A stretch of 64,000 nt of DNA from Symsagittifera roscoffensis (GCF_963678635.1 NC_087062.1:27180833-27244832); one strand, 5' to 3'; numbered from the stretch's first letter, positions 23,063 to 35,299 are shown. Program-made: numbers and translations. The notes: generated by a model from the letters alone, not told the origin.

Positions 23063-25330
23063 CTTGGGTGAAAGGTTGTGTCATCCAATGTGGGAGACGT
23101 TGTGTTGAAGTTGGGGGGGGGGGGGGGGGGTTAAATGGATTTTCATGAACTTTTTCGGATGTGGTCGTGGATCCTAAATAATCTGATGTGATATTTGGAG
23201 TGTTATAGAGTGAAATTGTTTGTAGTGGGGTGGGGGTACTTTGAATTGTAGTATTTGAAAGGTCTAGAGGATTTGGGGATGGTTATGAGGGTATACTAAA
23301 ATTAACTCTTGGTGTTGTGAAATCCCTATTTCTACTGAAAAGAATTATTTGTCTAACTATTGTACAAGTCTGATTTTGGTTTTGGCTCGGATGTCGTGTT
23401 ATTTTAAGATTTGCTGGATAGAGGGATAGATGTTGTATGTTGGTTCGTATTGTAGTTCGCTTAGAGGTGCATGGCGAACTACGGGTATTAAAGGTCGGAG
23501 AAAAATGCGTGTCTTTCTTCAAATGTTCATGGACTTTCTTGAAAACAAATGCGTGTTGATATTTGAGGTTGACTTGGTTGAGTAGAAGTTGGTGTTCTTG
23601 GGAGTTCTTGGGAAGTCGTAGTCGGTGGGGAATTTAGTCGGTCGTAGTCAATTTTGAAAAGCTCTAAGTTTTTTTTTCTTTAAGATGTGAAATCTGTGTT
23701 GCTTATACTTTTTTCTGTGAAATAATTAAAAGAACTGTTGCTGACGCAAAGGTGATTATACTTTTACATATTGTTAAAATTAGGGAGACTAAAAACGTTC
23801 AAAAGGTTACTAAAAGGAGAAGTATATCTTTCTTGTTAAATAAATGTCTAAGCATTTAGATAGTTTTTGAAATATCGTACCTGAGGTGGTGGTCAATGAT
23901 TTTCGAGAATTTGAGATAGGCCTTGGAAATGGAATGTAAAATAACGGAAAAGCTGCAAAAAATTATGAAAAGAATGAGGAACGTTTCGAGGGTGTCTACG
24001 ATGAAAAATATGCTAAAGTGAAAAAAAGGTTGAAACGATTGAAAAAAAATTTAAAATTTTTGTCTTGAGAAGCCGAACTGATTGAGAAAGAAGCATTTGA
24101 GAAATGATTTTTTTGGTCGAGTTCTTTTGTATTTTCCGAGTTGAAAAATTACTGTGGACGGATTGTTTATTGATTTTTGACAAGTGGGTTGGGTATAGGC
24201 AATTTTTGATTGAGGCAAGTTTGGAGATCTAGGAAAGAGCTTCTTAATTTTGTTTTTATGTATGAGAAGGTTGGGGGTATTTAGTAATAATATGTACTTT
24301 AGGCTAAATGATTGTGTCTGATTTTTGCTTTACGCTGATTCAATATTTTTCTTTTGGGAAGTTTTGGAGTGTAAGCTGAGACAATATTGTTGATTTTTGT
24401 ACGGGTTGTTAGGGGAGAGTCGTAACCATTGTGTTTTATTTATTTCAGTTGTCAAATAGGAACATGTTGCTGATTTTTGACCTGGAGGTCTTTTAATTGT
24501 AGTTCCAGATACGTTTGCAGCAAGCAATGTGTCGGCTAATGAAGTGGTGTCAAAATGGGGTGACGGTGAACTAGTTTTTTAAGAGTTTCAGCATGAAAAA
24601 TGATAAGAAGAAAAATTGTTCAAGTTCTAAAATTTCTAAAATGATTAATTAATTAGAGAGGGTTTTTGAAATTCAAACTTTTTCAATACTTATGTTTGTG
24701 GGATGAAAGTTTTGTAATCTTTTCGTTGTTGATTTCGGAGTCGTAATGATTTGCTCGGTGTTGACTTTTCTTTTGGTTCTTTTTAAAAAATTTTTTCTTC
24801 TAAAATTCGATTTATCCTTTTTTTGAGGTTTTTGTTTAATAATCCTACAGAAGTGTTTTTTTTTGTTTCTTCAGTTTTTGAGTCTAATAATTGTGCTGAA
24901 TAATTTAAGTCATGTTTTTGTTGGTTTTGAACATCTCAGTTGTCATGAAAATTTTTTTTATTCCTCTAAAGGTGTATAATTAGGTTAATTCGCGAAGAGC
25001 GTCTTCTTTTGAATAATATGGCAAAAGATTTTTTCGGTGTTCATAATTTCTTTTTTGTTTGGGTCAATAAGTTTGTATGTAACATCAGTGGGTTTTCAAT
25101 AATTTGAAACGGTCCTTTTTGGATTGGCTGTAGTTTTTTAGATATCCCTTTTTGTGTCCTAAAATTTAGAATGAATACAGAAGTTTTTTAAATCGTGAAC
25201 TTATTTGTGATTGAATATTTTGTCTCTGTATTAGTTTTTTAGCTATTTTCTGGTACATTTACTGTAATTGTTTTCATATTGGCTTGAAATCACTTCGATA
25301 TGTGTTCCGGAAGCTATCTTTAGGATTTGT
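23063..25330 (-). pseudogene. Region between integrase core and third ORF
   Basis: Here the integrase C-terminal part and a linker would be expected. Only short minus-strand frames remain (23283-23522, 24330-24527), without a motif I can name. Overall composition stays A+C-rich on the minus strand. Probably decayed integrase tail plus spacer. Confidence 0.35.
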
Positions 25331-26000
25331 GGATGATGAAATTGATCTTCATCATGCGTTTGTAGTGGTAGATTGTAACAAATTGATTCCTTTGTAAGTT
25401 GACAGTAACTTTTTTATATTTTTCAGGTATTTTAGTCCATGGGGCATGAGATGTTTGGGATTTATTTTCAATGTTGTAAATTGGCATAATGAGATGATTT
25501 CGTTATTTATGAACTCAGTGCCATTATCTGTAACCAGGGTTTCTAGTAATCCAAATTTTGGAACCCAGTGTTTGTGGAGTGTTGTTTATGCATAATAAGC
25601 ATTACAATCAGGTACAGGGTTCAGTGCTACGTAGTGTGTAAAAGCGTCGACAATAACCATTATAAATGAGTTTCCTTCAGATGATGGTGATATTGGTCCT
25701 TTTGTATCAAATGAGATTCGGTGGTTGAAATATAAACTTTTTCCTTTAAAGTCTTGTTTTTCTGCGATTTGTTTCTGATGTGGTTGTTGTTTGATCAATT
25801 GGCATGTTATACAATCGTTACATGATACTTTATTCCATTTTGTTGCATTTGGAAAGTAAAAGTTTTGTATAAAACTTGAATATGTTTTTTCTGATCCTGC
25901 TTGTCCTTTTGTGTTTAATGTGAAATATCAAGAAATGCTATGAGTATCATACTTAAAGGGAGACTTGGTACTTTTGTTTTGGGTGTTTAGTTTTCCAAAA
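25330..26000 (-). pseudogene. Integrase of the giant element
   Basis: Readable pieces are the Cys half of the zinc site, CNDCITCQ near 25805-25830, the first catalytic Asp in FDTKGPISPS near 25685-25720, and the second in LVTDNGTEF near 25520-25550. The third catalytic residue, a Glu about 35 residues on, could not be found: the sequence after LMPHG departs from the family pattern. A stop lies between the two Asp blocks. The family (retroviral-type integrase core) is clear; the copy is dead. Confidence 0.8.
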
Positions 26001-26179
26001 AAGCGGTAATCTCATTTAGTTTTGTGTTAATAAACTTTCTGAAGTATCTAAGAAGTGTTTTGTTTCCGAAATTTGTGATATCTGCTTTTACAGGTTTTGT
26101 TTTGTACTTGTGCCAAGTTTTATTTTGTGTAATAACTCGGTATAGACTTTGATATTTTTGTAATAGGTCCAAAAACATT

Positions 26180-27115
26180 GTTTCTGTGGTTAGTAGGAAA
26201 ATGTTTTCAATTTCTGTTTTTGACAGAGGTATACTATCTAGAGGATCATGTAGATTGAAAACTTGATTTATTGAAAGCTTGAGAAACCTGGGGGTCCTGA
26301 TAAATTTACAGTAATAATTAATTTTTTCTTTTCTATTAAGGAAAATAAGTCTGTCTTGTACTTTTTCTGTTTAATTGGGTTTTTGTTGTGTTTTGTTTTT
26401 GATCCATAATGAATGTGGTATTGGCTTAGATGTAGATTTTAAAAAAAAATCTATTTCGTAATGGTTGTTTTGGCAATCTAGATACAGTGGAAAAGGTTGT
26501 AAAAAATTCATTTGTGCAATTTCAAGGTCGGTTTTTACTGCATATTTGCATTCTAATTGTGGTGACGTTTCATCTTTTGCCTGAAAAAACTTTATATTCT
26601 GCGTATTTTTTACTGACGTTTCTCTTGTTATCATTTCGGGCTGTGTGTTTCGACTGAGTGTATCTGGTGAGCCAAGATTTTTTCCTGCGGCTTAGATTAT
26701 ATATGAGTTTAGAAATTTCATTAGAATTAATTAAATCTATAAATTTTATAGTTTGGATTTGATTTTTGTGTAAATAAGAAAATTATAGGTTTATGATCTG
26801 TGATTAAAACTGTTGGATGTTAAAAAATCATATTCTGTGAAAGTATTTATTATAGCTGTACATTCTCTCATAAGTGTAGAGAGATTCTAAAAAGAAGTTC
26901 TGCTTGTCTAAATAGTCTTGAATTTGCTGATATATGATTGATTTTATTTATTCCGTTAAGTGATCGTAATAGTGTTGTGCCGATGCCAAAGTATGAAGCA
27001 TCGCACATTGCATAAAATGGTTGGTCTGGATCTGTTATCGTATTTGATTTTTGTTCAGTAAAAATTTTTTCTATTTCTTCAATTCGTTTTGGTGTTCTGG
27101 TGTCCATTCAAAATT
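26180..27115 (-). pseudogene. RNase H and tether of the giant element
   Basis: The open frame 26868-27107 contains FYAMCDASYFGIGTTL, the first catalytic Asp block of a Ty3-type RNase H. Further down, AGKNLGSPDTLSRNT near 26650-26695 resembles the end of the domain, where many gypsy elements read D-LSR. The tether follows in open frame 26371-26634 with LECKYAVKTD. Several stops interrupt the part between. Confidence 0.75.
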
Positions 27116-27119
27116 ATTT

Positions 27120-28350
27120 TGTTGTCTAAAGATACTTTAAAATGGTCTTAAGAATAATTGCTTTTTATATACGCATTTACTGAAAAATTTAGCATTTCAA
27201 ACAATTCTTGTATTTTCTTCTTGTTTGATGGTGGTTGAAGTTTTATGATTGCGTCTATGCGAGATTTTAATGGAGTAATCGTGTGTTCTTCGATAATATG
27301 TTCAAGGAATTCAACAGGGGTGAGAAAGAAATGTGATTTATCCGGGGCTGCTTTCATGTTTTCTTTAACTAGTGTTTGGTGATATTTATCCAATAATTGA
27401 AACATTCCGTCTAAATAGGTTTGAACGTTTTTGCTAAGAATGAATGGTCAAAAAATTTTACTCATAAATGCTGAAAACCTGCAGGTACCATGGAGATTCC
27501 ATAAAATAATCTATTGAAATCGTATTGCTGATTTCCAATAACGAATTGTGTCAAGCGTCGTGGTTGTTCATCTAGTGAAATTTGATTATATGCGCTGTTC
27601 ATGTCAGCTGTTGTAAAGTAATGTCCGTTTATTCCTGTGAGGATTATTCGGATTGATTTTATAGGCCAATTGCATTTAGATTCGTCGATGAGTGAATATA
27701 AGTATCTAGCATCTAGAACAATTTTCAACGATTCGCCTTTAGCGAGAATAATAACGGGGTTTTTGAATGTGTTGCCTTTCATTTGTTCTTCTTTGTTAAC
27801 TGGGGGAAATAAGTTCGTATTGTTCTAAGATATCTAGTAGTCTATTAAATTTATCCTTTAGGTGAATTGGAACATTCCTTGCTTGTTATTTTTTGAAAAC
27901 TGCTTGAAACTGTTTGAAAATTTAACAATGTAAGGAATTTTTGTTGTTCTGTGGTGTATTTTGAAGTGTGGAATATTGGTTCAAAATAAGGTTTTTTTTT
28001 CAAATAGTCTGTGTTTGGTTTTGAATCACTAATTATTTTATTAATTGATAATTCATCATTAAGAATTGTTGAATGACAAATATCTAATAGTTTTAAGATG
28101 TTGTTTATTCTGCTGTTTCCTCTGAGGGAGAAATTGTTGCATTGGTTTCTTAATATCCTAATTTTCCTAGTGGTAGCGTTATTTTATATGGGGAATTGCT
28201 GTATTCATGTAGAGAAATAATATCTGAACTAATTTTTTCCGTGAATTTGATTGAAGAAATTGTTACTCAAAAAAATTAATGCTTTGGTTTAAATCCAAAA
28301 TCTGACAAGTTTAGTCGTTTTTTTTGGTCGATATTGTATTGACGTACTTG
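27120..28350 (-). pseudogene. Reverse transcriptase of the giant element, catalytic box lost
   Basis: Open frame 27462-27782 covers fingers and palm: LDARYLYSLID, then TADMNSAYNQISL with the first catalytic Asp, then FNRLFYGISMVPAGFQHL. The catalytic YxDD box should follow near 27410. There the sequence reads TYLDGMFQLLDKYH, so the second Asp is absent, and the shortness of the segment suggests a deletion. Downstream, ENMKAAPDKSHFFLTPVEFL (27148-27405) is the thumb-proximal part typical of gypsy RT. The enzyme cannot be active. Confidence 0.85.
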
Positions 28351-28479
28351 ACTTATTGAGAAGTTGTATACATATCCTGATAATGGTTTCAGACGTTTCC
28401 GTTCTTGGTTCTATATGCGGTAGAATTTAGAAAAAAGTGGAGATTGCTTATTTAATTTTTAAAAGAATGTTAATCATGT

Positions 28480-28860
28480 GTTATTTGTTCTAGTGTATTT
28501 ATCTTTTATATGTAATTTACTTTTTAGAATAATAACAGTGGATTTATAATCAGTAATAAATGGAATTCCAACGATATTGTGCATTATGTCTGTGTTATGA
28601 AATGTTTGCTTAAAGGATTTTTTTAATAGTTTGCTTTGTTCCATTGTGCCAGTGGGAACAATGCAAAATTGGATTTTTCCATAATTTGTTAAGACTGATC
28701 TATGTGCGGTGGCTAATTTGCTTGAGGTTTTTAAAGGTGATATTTTTGGACGTAGAGTTTGTATTTCTTTCCAAGTGGGAACGTTTATGATATTTGATTC
28801 TGCTCCTGAGTCTGAATCTATTAAAAATCAATTTCAAGGTCTGGTGGTTGCAAAAAGCTT
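28480..28860 (-). pseudogene. Aspartic protease of the giant element
   Basis: The active-site loop reads LIDSDSGAESNI near 28795-28835. The retropepsin core is Asp-Ser-Gly; here an extra Asp-Ser is present, probably a 6-bp duplication. The following flap and body (LATAHRS, then MHNIVGIPFITDY) continue in the same frame for more than 100 codons to about 28495. The frame upstream of the active site is interrupted. It lies between the nucleocapsid and RT, as expected. Confidence 0.65.
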
Positions 28861-29860
28861 TGTTCTTTGGGCTTCCTAAGAGAAGTGGATGTGTCCATAT
28901 TTTCTCTTTAGGTGGATGTATTTTATTTGATGTATTTTGATATCTGTTTTTCATTCTTGAACTTCCTTTGACTTCTTGTTTAGTGTGATCTGTCATGTTT
29001 TGTGTAATGCTTTGTTGGTCAAAATTAATAGATTTGTCGTTATTTTGGTAATAATTCGATTCAATTGGTGTTTCATATTCTTTTTCAAAGTGAAGCATGT
29101 TTATTGAAAGCGTATTTTCTGTTTCGCTCTGGTCATCTGTGGATTCACAATTTATGTGGTTTAGCCTTAATTCTGAATTTTCTGTATTATCAATACCGGG
29201 AGGGTCTGGTTGAGTTTCTTCAGTTGATTGTACTTGATTTATCTGTCTTTGGTGTTTAGTTGTACTGCTTCTATAAATTTGTTGTTAATTTTGATTTTGT
29301 GTACTATTTCTGTGTGGTGACTGAAAATAGTTTCTTTGTCCATTTGGGTCATTATAGTTTCAGTTTTTTGAATTTTCTCGTAATCTATTGTGATTGTTGT
29401 TATAGTTTGATCTGTTGTTTGAATAGTTTTGTAATCCATTGTCTGAAAATTGTCTATTTCTATTACTTGAGTAATTACTGTTTCAATTATATGAAGAATT
29501 TTTGGATCAATCCTTTGAATAATATCTATTTCGAGAGTGAGATTTTAAATTGGAATGATTTCTATTGTAGTTCGAGTAATTACTACCGTTTGAGTATGAT
29601 CTTGAGTATTTGTTTCTATACTGGTTCATTTGACTATTTGATCTGTTGTATCTGCTTTGTGAAAATTTTTGTGAATTTTTTCGATCTGGAGATTTTACGC
29701 GATATTTATTTCGGAAGGTGATTGTTGTCTATATTTAATACAGTTATCTGGAAGTGGTTTTCCTGAATTTTTATTAGTATGAATGTTCTTGTTTGGTAGG
29801 ATTTGATCTTTTTTCAAGTATTGGTAAAAAAATTATTTGGTTCTTTATATTTGTGTGGTT
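28861..29860 (-). pseudogene. Asn/Ser-rich linker of the giant Gag-Pol
   Basis: The minus strand is rich in Asn, Ser, Tyr and Gln codons (repeats such as NNYRNN in overlapping frames), consistent with a low-complexity linker between nucleocapsid and protease. The 153-codon plus-strand frame at 29260-29721 is its antisense shadow and rich in Phe/Tyr/Cys. Small open frames 28700-29098 and 29239-29439 belong to the linker. Confidence 0.4.
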
Positions 29861-29864
29861 TATT

Positions 29865-30700
29865 TTGGTTGTCTCGCTGTTTTCGTCTACTTTCAGCAAA
29901 GCTATGCCCGTGTCTACGTCAATAGTTACACCATTTTTTGAATAGTGATTTACCTTTAAAAATTGAATTTTTCTCGTAGATAATTATTATCTGAGTTATT
30001 TTTTCAGCTAGTTCAGTGTTAGAATTTTGTTTGTTATTTTTTTTGTGAAAGGCTTGTATGGATTTCTTTTACATACTGTAATTTTCAGTTTTCTGTTTCC
30101 TCCAATTTCCTTGTGATTTCAGCTTGTTCTAGTTTGTCAACTAGTTTTCGGAAGTCTACGTCAGGTTCTCGAAATGACGATGGATGTGATGTTCTCTTTT
30201 CTAGTGCTTTTTTTTTATAGTTGTGGTGTTAAAGTAAAGATTAAGACTTCTGTCGTTTTCATATTTTTATAATCATTTGTATTAAGTAAGTATGCTTTTT
30301 TTACCAATGTTTCGATTCTTACTGCAACTGGTTTAATTGTTTCGTTAGGGAGTCTACGGATTTCATTACAGAATAGTCTTTGATGTTGTGTATTTCGTTC
30401 AGAATAAAACATTTTTGGAAATGCTTGCATGAATCTTTTCCAGGCTGATTTAATTTCTATTGCTAAAATTGAAACCCATTTTTGTGCTGCGCCATCAAGT
30501 GTGATTTGGATTGGAGCTATGCGTCTATGTATCCAAATTTGATGAAGTGGCGTATTTGCTGGTTCAGGTCCCATAATTAAAATTAATTTAGCTGTAACTG
30601 CATTTAGATAATCTTCTACTGAGTATTCAGAATCTATTCCTAAGAACACCATCAGTGGTTTCTTCAAAGATATGGAAGATCCAGCCATAAGGTGGATTTC
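29865..30700 (-). pseudogene. Gag capsid core and zinc knuckle of the giant element
   Basis: A 157-codon open frame (30215-30688) encodes a capsid-like domain with YSVEDYLNAVTAKLIL, TLDGAAQKW and FCNEIRRLPNETIKPVAV. This is the pattern of retrotransposon Gag proteins (helix-rich, conserved Trp). In the next frame VDFRKLVDKLEQAEIT follows near 30110-30170. A CCHC knuckle lies at 29889-29930: first Cys and His are kept (KKWCNY, then RRHGHSFAES), but the second Cys codon has become TGA (29919-29921) and the fourth Cys is Ser. RNA binding would be lost. Confidence 0.8.
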
Positions 30701-32946
30701 ATAGTCATTTGAAGTAATTCTGCGGCCTTTGGTCTTCGAGAAAAATTTGTAAATTGTGTTTTTGTAATTTCTTGTTGTTGTAAATAGTATCTTAAGGGTA
30801 TTTCATTCTGCGTTTGTGTTGCGTGATAATCTTGTCTATTCGTTGGATTTTGTGGTTGAAAATGACTCTTTTTACATGATGCTGAGTTTTTTCTTGGAGG
30901 AAAAGCTTGTTCTGATTGTCGTGTTTGTTCATTTTGTGTGTATGGTTCAAAAAGATCGGGTGAATGGGATCTGGTGATCAATTTTCCAGATATTACTTTG
31001 TTGATTTCTGGTAAATCGTTGTTAGTTTTGACTAAAATAGTCTTCATCATCTGAATAATTTGGTTGACGTCTTGTAAATTGTTTATTTGTTATATTTTTA
31101 TATGTTGAAAAAATGGGAAATTTTTGCTACGATCGGCTGTAGCTCGTTGTTGATTGTTGAAAAAAACTGAGTAAGGGACTTGTTGTGGTACTTGTTGATT
31201 GCAGTTTTGTGCCTGTGATTGATTTTGGCTGCTTTTAAAATGAGGTTTTGCCATGTTACTACTTGCAAAAAAGTTGTATTTATGATCTGAAAAATTGGTT
31301 TTTTATTCGTGTTCTGTCTGTTTGCTTGCCTTGATGTCGTTGGTGATCTAATTGTCTGATAATTTATTTGTGAGTATTTTGGGGTGACAGATGGTTTTAC
31401 TGTTGATTGTATGGTTGTTTGTGGAACTGAGGTATTTTTGTTTTGTGGTGTTGTAATTGTTGGTCAAATTGGAGAAGTGCTTTGTTGTGTTGTTGTCGGC
31501 TTTGTCTTGACTAGTTCTTCAGTTACGAAACGTGATAGAGTTCGAATATCTTGTTGTGTAAGACTTCTTGTTCCATTTAAATTGTCTTGTGTGGAAATGA
31601 ATGTGGAGTTTAAACTATTGTTTCCTGTTCTATCAGTGAGCATTGCATTATAATTTAAAGGTGTTGCATCAAAATTAAGTGGTGTTATTTTAACAGATTC
31701 TATATTTACGGAGATAATAGCAGTTGCTGCACTTGAAATTTCAGTTGTTATGTTGATGAATGATGAATGAGACCAATCAAGTCCCAAACATAATCTGTTT
31801 CATCTGCTAAAACAGTTTCGTCGTCTGAGCTTTGTGTTCGAAAACTCTCTCTTGATTGTACTATGAAGTCGATGTTGTGGACAAAATAATCAATTAGGAA
31901 TCATGCTAAGATTTTTTAAAGATCGTGTTTGACAATTTGTGAAATATCATTTTTATTGAGTTTTTCACGGATTGTATCTGTAAATTTTGAGAAAAATATT
32001 TATATCGTGTCTTACAGTTGTGTGTCAGGATTTTTGAAGCGGTGATACATTTAATGTTTCTTTCGGTACTGATATAGATATATAGCTGTAATAAGTGAAA
32101 AGACCTCATTTGTGAATATTGGTTTTGCTCTTTGTGAGTTTTGGTATTGAATTTTTTTTATTTGTTCTACGAAAACTTTTGAGAAATCTGGATCTATATC
32201 ATCTGTTTGTGTTTGATGTATAGGGTGCTTTGGTTTTTTGCGAAAAGATTTCTATCTTACTTATACCATTGTGTGATGTTATATTACATATTCCTTTGGG
32301 GTAGTGGTCAAGGATTTGTCTTTTTTATCCTTTCTCGGGAAATTCTCGTTTACATGGGCTGTAACCTTTTTCAAATAAATTTACAATTGTACTTGTTCTC
32401 GAGCTGGATCACTTTCTGCTTTTATAAAAACTGGGAGTATCGAATTATTGTCGAAGTTTTTGTTGTATTTGCTCATTTTTTATATCTTAAAACTGTTAAT
32501 GTGTAATTTCCGATATGTCGTATTGATTGATTTTAATTATATTGATGTACTGGTTTATTATTGTATGATTTCATAATTTTGTGTTTTCCATTAATTGATT
32601 ATGGTGATGTAGCTTCTGGGTCAGAAAATTTTTTTTGATTTTGTAACGGTTTTTTCGTGTTTATCGAATATTTTAAATCCTGAAGTTCCTGTATTGTGTT
32701 TATATCTAAATCTGAGGCTGCGTTTCGTCTTTTTGGAAATCGATTTTTAATAATTTGTTTTTGTTTTGTTATTATTGTCTTTCTACGTGTTTTTATTTTT
32801 GATCTGATATATCCTATTGTTTGTTTGTGAGGTGTAATTACAAGATCGTTCCTTTCTTCTTTAATTAAACACTTATGTATTAAGATTGTTCGTTTACTTC
32901 CTAAATTATCTCTTGACATAAGTTTTAGGATGAGGGATGCAATCAC
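30701..32946 (-). pseudogene. N-terminal part of the giant Gag
   Basis: Three minus-strand open frames (32599-32946, 31464-31787, 30664-31050) line up upstream of the capsid core. The first begins with a methionine at 32946 and is very Lys/Arg-rich; the second is Ser/Thr/Asn-rich; the third is Gln/Pro-rich. They look like the disordered, basic N-terminal region of a long Gag. The start at 32946 is the first plausible one after the presumed leader. Frames differ, so the ORF is broken. Confidence 0.5.
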
Positions 32947-33832
32947 TCGGGGGTTAGAGTTTAAATTTCCTTAAACTAATAGTTCTTACAATTTTTGAGT
33001 GGTTATCCTAACTTGGGGCATAGCTTGTCGTAGATGACGGTTTGGAGAGAGAGTATATCAATTCGTGAGAATAGTTTTTTTATTTTTTCGTGATTAGGTT
33101 TAATTTTAGGATGGAATTACTTAATCTTACCTGAGGGTTGTGATTTGTGATTTAGGGTTGGAGAATAGTAAATCTGTCCACAAGGTTTGAGCATGATTAG
33201 AACACAGATAGATCGTTAGATCCTATTTTGTGACTTACTAAGTTTTAAGTGGTTAGTCTGGGTCATCCAAGAGGAGGGGCTCAAAAGAATTTTCAAGCGA
33301 AGTTCTTCACTGTCTATCCTAATTAAAATGGTTAGTTTTCTCAAAAAGTTCTTTTAAACCTGTTTCATTTGTAAGGGTTGGAAAGTGAATCGAAGTTTTA
33401 GATCGTTAGACACTTAAAACAATGTGGTTGAGAGAACCGGGTTGTACTAATAAGATCCATGGGAGGCCTTGATGATCAGAATTTAAGCGAAACAATTTAA
33501 GTGAATTTAAAGATCCAAGGAAAACTTTTATGATCTGTTTTTTAAATGAGAGTGATTTAAGAGAAATCAAGAATAAGCCTTGATAACTTTTGTGTAAGAG
33601 TTTAAGTCTAAAAAGCTTTAAATTTAGTGTTTGAATGTTGTTAGTTTTTTTGGGTTGATGCTGTTATGTTTAAAGTGATGAAGCTGGGATGAAAAAAAGA
33701 TGATGTGTGCAAACAAATGAATCTAACATTTACTTTTTTCTTTCACCTTTTTTTAGTTTTTAAATTCAAAATTTTTTTTTATTCAAAAGTTTTGATTTAC
33801 TGCAGATTTTTGGGGAACGACTTATGTTCTTT
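32947..33832. other. Presumed leader / 5' terminal region of the giant element
   Basis: No coding region is seen. G+T-richness on the plus strand fades near 33.7 kb. If the element has LTRs, the upstream one should lie here, but no TG...CA ends, primer site or partner copy were identified. Confidence 0.3.
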
Positions 33833-34111
33833 CTATAAGTCGTTATTGTTTAAATATTGGGTTTGGCAACAACTCAATTGAGGATCTTTTGTTCGAACTT
33901 TTTTTGTCAATAAATGAAAATCTAAATTTACTGCAAAAAGGATTCTAAATACAAAAATTTCTTCTTCCGCTGTTCGTTTTACTAGCATATGGTGGATTGG
34001 TCGGTTCCTTCCTAATCGTTGCTCACGCCTTGTTCTTGGTCTTCTTGCAAAGCCTGGTAATTCTCGTATTGTTCGGAAACTGGGCGTAGATCTACTGAGT
34101 CTTGAAGTCAA
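33833..34111 (-). CDS. Arg-rich 92-codon ORF, unknown
   Basis: The N-terminal third is Arg-rich (GFARRPRTRREQRLGRNR). The rest shows no motif. It sits at the edge of the giant element. I do not recognise it; it may be an exon, part of the element, or chance. Confidence 0.2.
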   Translation of the reverse strand: MTSRLSRSTPSFRTIRELPGFARRPRTRREQRLGRNRPIHHMLVKRTAEEEIFVFRILFAVNLDFHLLTKKVRTKDPQLSCCQTQYLNNNDL

Positions 34112-34925
34112 TTCTATTCAATTTTCTTTTCCCTCCATCATTTTTGAGAAATTGCAATTGATTAATTAAAATTTCAATTGTCTAATTCTGAATGAAAAAA
34201 AAAATTAATTCAAGAAACATTCAAAAATCTGAAGCAAAATTATACCATAAACTTTTTTCTAAAAAACTACAAACGGCTCTTTCATTCTGATAACTGTGTA
34301 TGTTACTGTTTTAACTCTGAAATTCTATACTGAAGTAAATTTTTGGTTGAGAATGTTGTACATTATTAAGTTAAAGTTTTCAAAACTTAGCAAAAACATA
34401 TATTTTTTTAATCTTTTCTAGGTTAATTATCAATTTCTTATATGAACCAGTAGAAAACCATAATCTGACTAAATCAACCCCCATTATCTGCTTAAAAATG
34501 CACTACTCTATGAACACTTTTAGAAGCTTTAAGCAAGCAAAACTATATAATAGTAACTAGACAAAACTTTTCAATTAGTCGATTTTTTTTGTGTAATTTT
34601 TCAGTTTTCAATATAGTTTCAACGAATACTTAAGCACTCATTAACGTATGTTATTCACTTTTACTACAAAAATGTTGCAACAAAAATTCCGCAAGCTTGC
34701 AACAAATGGAAATTTTACTGTAGATTAAAGATTTTTGGATCGATTTCCATTGAAAGTTTCACGATAATTTGAACTCAATTGTTGCTGATTTTTTAAAATC
34801 AATCAGAACCTTTGAATGAAAAAAAAAACAAATGACAGATCGAGAATAAGGATGAAAAACTGTACAATTTTGACAAAAATTTTTCAAATATATCACAAAT
34901 GTATAGACTTTTCAGATTCAGTAAA
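34112..34925. other. AT-rich stretch, nothing recognised
   Basis: No supported gene or clear repeat. Confidence 0.5.
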
Positions 34926-34930
34926 AATTA

Positions 34931-35215
34931 TTATTTAAAGTATTTTCTCCTATGTTTCTTTTGAAAATATAATAATTTTACTTTATCATGGAGTGTGTTT
35001 CGAGACTGCTCAGCACATAATTCAACATTGGATTGACAAGAATAATGCTTCCTCTTGATATGATTAGTGATATGATTAGATTGTGTTGATGCATCTTTAC
35101 GTCTGTACTCTCTGCCACACTCAAGAAATGCTACTTTTTCGTTTCTATTCAGCGACGCCATCTCAAGAAGTAAAGAAAGAACTTGAGAAAAAATGAGAGA
35201 TTTAGAATGTCCCAA
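34931..35215 (-). pseudogene. Z gene, copy A: small zinc-finger protein
   Basis: The minus strand carries a small frame; the likely start is the internal methionine at 35160 (MASLNRNEKVAF), because copy B at 44064 starts the same way (MPSLNRNEKFA). It contains LECGREYRRKDAS and then SNHITNHIKRKHYSC. The last part resembles the His-x3/4-His half of a C2H2 finger. Relative to copy B the middle of the protein is missing, including the Cys pair of the second finger, so this copy is internally deleted. About 35300-35350 downstream of the start lies repeat R1, shared with the W genes. Function unknown; a nucleic-acid-binding role is inferred from the fingers. Confidence 0.5.
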
Positions 35216-35299
35216 GTTTTTAGAAAAGACGAGTTGAATATCCTCAAAAAAGTATAAAAAAAAGAAAAACAGTCATTTGAATTTCTTAACCAATTGTTT

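Larger units (their letters stand above)
16600..33700 (-). mobile_element. Giant decayed Ty3/gypsy-like element with a third coding region
   Basis: The plus strand is strongly G+T-rich across about 17 kb, so the minus strand is A+C-rich, as is common for the sense strand of LTR retroelements. On it, from 32.9 down to 19.2 kb, lie Gag, a zinc knuckle, protease, reverse transcriptase, RNase H, integrase and a further 3.8-kb coding region. Every domain is broken by stops or frameshifts. I could not find a pair of LTRs: 33.0-33.8 and 16.6-18.5 kb are plausible terminal regions but show no similarity to each other by eye. The limits given are those of the composition skew. Confidence 0.7.

Noticed and set aside
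29260-29721. 153-codon plus-strand ORF
   Set aside because: It is the antisense of the Asn/Ser-rich linker of the giant retroelement; its Phe/Tyr/Cys-rich composition follows from that.
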